This document shows positions 63,125 to 64,000 of a DNA stretch of 64,000 nt, in pieces. Position 1 is the first letter of the stretch, and every line of letters begins with the position of its first letter. The stretch is from positions 1 to 64,000 of the forward strand of contig NZ_JAJNCT010000030.1 in the NCBI RefSeq assembly GCF_021026195.1. Direction: 5' to 3'. The DNA is from Comamonas koreensis (GTDB lineage Bacteria > Pseudomonadota > Gammaproteobacteria > Burkholderiales > Burkholderiaceae_C). A model generated the notes under the pieces. The model had not been told where the DNA came from. It made no database searches and worked only from the letters and a program-made list of their open reading frames with translations. The position numbers and the translations under genes were made by a program.

Positions 63125-64000
63125 TTACTGCAGCAGCCGCTCGGGGTTGGCCTCGATCTTGGCCAGCGCATCGCGCGCAGCGCGGGCGGTGATGCCTTCG
63201 GCATCGCGCGGCAGCAGCAGGCCGGCCTGCAGGTAGTGGCCCATGCGCCGCATCTGGAAGAGGAAGCAGGAGCCGCTCAGCGCCGCAAACAGCTGCAGCT
63301 GCTTGTGCTGGCTGTGCCAGACGTACTGCACCTGCAGCGGGCTGGCATTGTGGTCCAGCATGAACCAGTTGCCCAGCGACAGGTTCTTCGCCCACTCCAG
63401 CACCTCGGGCTGCACCAGCGCGCCATCGTCGGCAATCACCTGGATGCTGCTGGTGTCGATGCCCAGCATCAGCTCGATGCTCTCGGCGCTGAGCGGGTAT
63501 TCCTCGGTCACCACCTCGTCGAGCGCGTCTTCCAGATGGGCCAGGCGCTCTGCCAGCGCAATAATGCGCTCCTGCGGAATCTCATTAGTCTTGGCCAGGA
63601 AGGCCTCGGCCACGATATCCATCAGGCTCTTGATCATCTCGTCCTGGCGCTCGCCGACGATGTTCGACAAGGTCAGTCCCTGGCGCAGCACGGTTTGCAA
63701 CAAAGGCAGCTGGCGGATCACCTTGGCGCGCTCTTCCTTGCTGGGCTTGGCCGATGCCGACCAGACCAGGTCCAGCGCGGCTTTCTTGAATTTTTGCGTG
63801 TTCTCGTGCTCGGCGCCAAAGCGGATGGCCGACATCGCCAGCACATCGGACCACTGCTTGAACAGGAACTCCCGCACATCGCTGTCTACTGGCATCTCCA
63901 GCAGCATGTCGCGCAGCTGGATGGTGTACTGGATGGCCAGCGTTTCCTTTTGTTCGATCTGCTGGGCCAGGCTGACCAGCTCGCGCGCGGTCGCGGTCTG
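63125..64000 (-). CDS. DUF1631-family protein, C-terminal part cut by window edge
   Basis: About 290 residues are visible; the frame runs on past the right window edge, so the N-terminus and the start are not in view. It is helical and soluble, with segments such as REFLFKQWSDVLAMSAIRFGAEH, LRQGLTLSNIVGERQDEMIKSLMDIVAEAFLAKT and LGNWFMLDHNASPLQVQYVWHSQHKQLQLFAALSG. I match it to DUF1631 from the C-terminal pattern. Its function is unknown. It is convergent with dprA, 13 bp apart. Confidence 0.75.
   Translation of the reverse strand, partial: QTATARELVSLAQQIEQKETLAIQYTIQLRDMLLEMPVDSDVREFLFKQWSDVLAMSAIRFGAEHENTQKFKKAALDLVWSASAKPSKEERAKVIRQLPLLQTVLRQGLTLSNIVGERQDEMIKSLMDIVAEAFLAKTNEIPQERIIALAERLAHLEDALDEVVTEEYPLSAESIELMLGIDTSSIQVIADDGALVQPEVLEWAKNLSLGNWFMLDHNASPLQVQYVWHSQHKQLQLFAALSGSCFLFQMRRMGHYLQAGLLLPRDAEGITARAARDALAKIEANPERLLQ

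Overview
The window looks like a piece of a high-GC betaproteobacterial chromosome, most likely Comamonadaceae (a Comamonas-like organism). This rests on the strongly GC-biased third codon positions, two orphan Bug-type (TctC) tripartite-transporter binding proteins typical of Burkholderiales, and familiar neighbourhoods (tsaB-rimI, uvrA-MFS-ssb, def-fmt, NUDIX/mnmA). It holds mostly core housekeeping genes with a few accessory insertions. No rRNA, tRNA, CRISPR array, intact insertion sequence or prophage was seen. Genus-level assignment is inference.

Layout. 1-5.1 kb: the start of an exported unknown protein running off the left edge, an AT-rich gap with a decayed repeat, an ankyrin protein, dacB, then the overlapping set tsaB-rimI-degenerate uracil-DNA-glycosylase-like gene. 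5.1-14.2 kb: corA, an MFS carrier, mtnN, a fadD-type acyl-CoA ligase, a lipoprotein, an M48 protease fused to a pilin-like C-terminus, and gor. 14.2-18.8 kb: a structured intergenic repeat, fbaA, a PmrAB/QseBC-like two-component pair and a divergent PAP2 phosphatase with a PmrA-box-like direct repeat between them, ending in a 137-bp inverted-repeat element. 18.8-24.0 kb: a four-gene operon (imelysin, di-heme DUF1111 protein, second imelysin, DUF1513) that fits periplasmic iron handling. 24.3-28.2 kb: pyk, a second copy of the structured repeat, pepP and a NUDIX hydrolase. 28.2-35.7 kb: an apparent insertion between the NUDIX gene and mnmA, holding a LysR regulator, tcuA, tcuB, a Bug binding protein and a penicillin-acylase lipoprotein. 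35.8-43.3 kb: mnmA, a membrane protein, a rhomboid protease with a TPR-like tail, a YbaK deacylase, a leaderless binding-protein fold, ssb and an MFS carrier. 43.6-53.7 kb: uvrA, a GNAT protein with a problematic start, a PQQ-type aldose dehydrogenase divergent from a DauA-like FAD enzyme, two EamA exporters, a second Bug protein and pyrF. 53.7-64 kb: a DUF2165 protein, a FlgO-family lipoprotein pair, pgk, the def-lipoprotein-fmt-azlC-azlD operon, a LysM protein, dprA, and the C-terminal part of a DUF1631 protein running off the right edge.

Functionally the window covers lower glycolysis and gluconeogenesis (fbaA, pyk, pgk), tRNA modification and translation initiation (tsaB, mnmA, fmt, def), DNA repair and uptake (uvrA, ssb, dprA), tricarballylate-type acid use (tcu operon) and envelope maintenance. 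The most unusual items are the M48-pilin fusion, the PmrA-like box beside the PAP2 gene, the two well-preserved structured repeats plus one decayed copy, the degenerate UDG-like protein, the second imelysin with a broken motif, and the tcu insertion with a clear LysR-type operator. No wholly new multi-gene system is evident. Starts are my choices from codon and Shine-Dalgarno context where stated. All family names come from reading the sequence, not from database searches.
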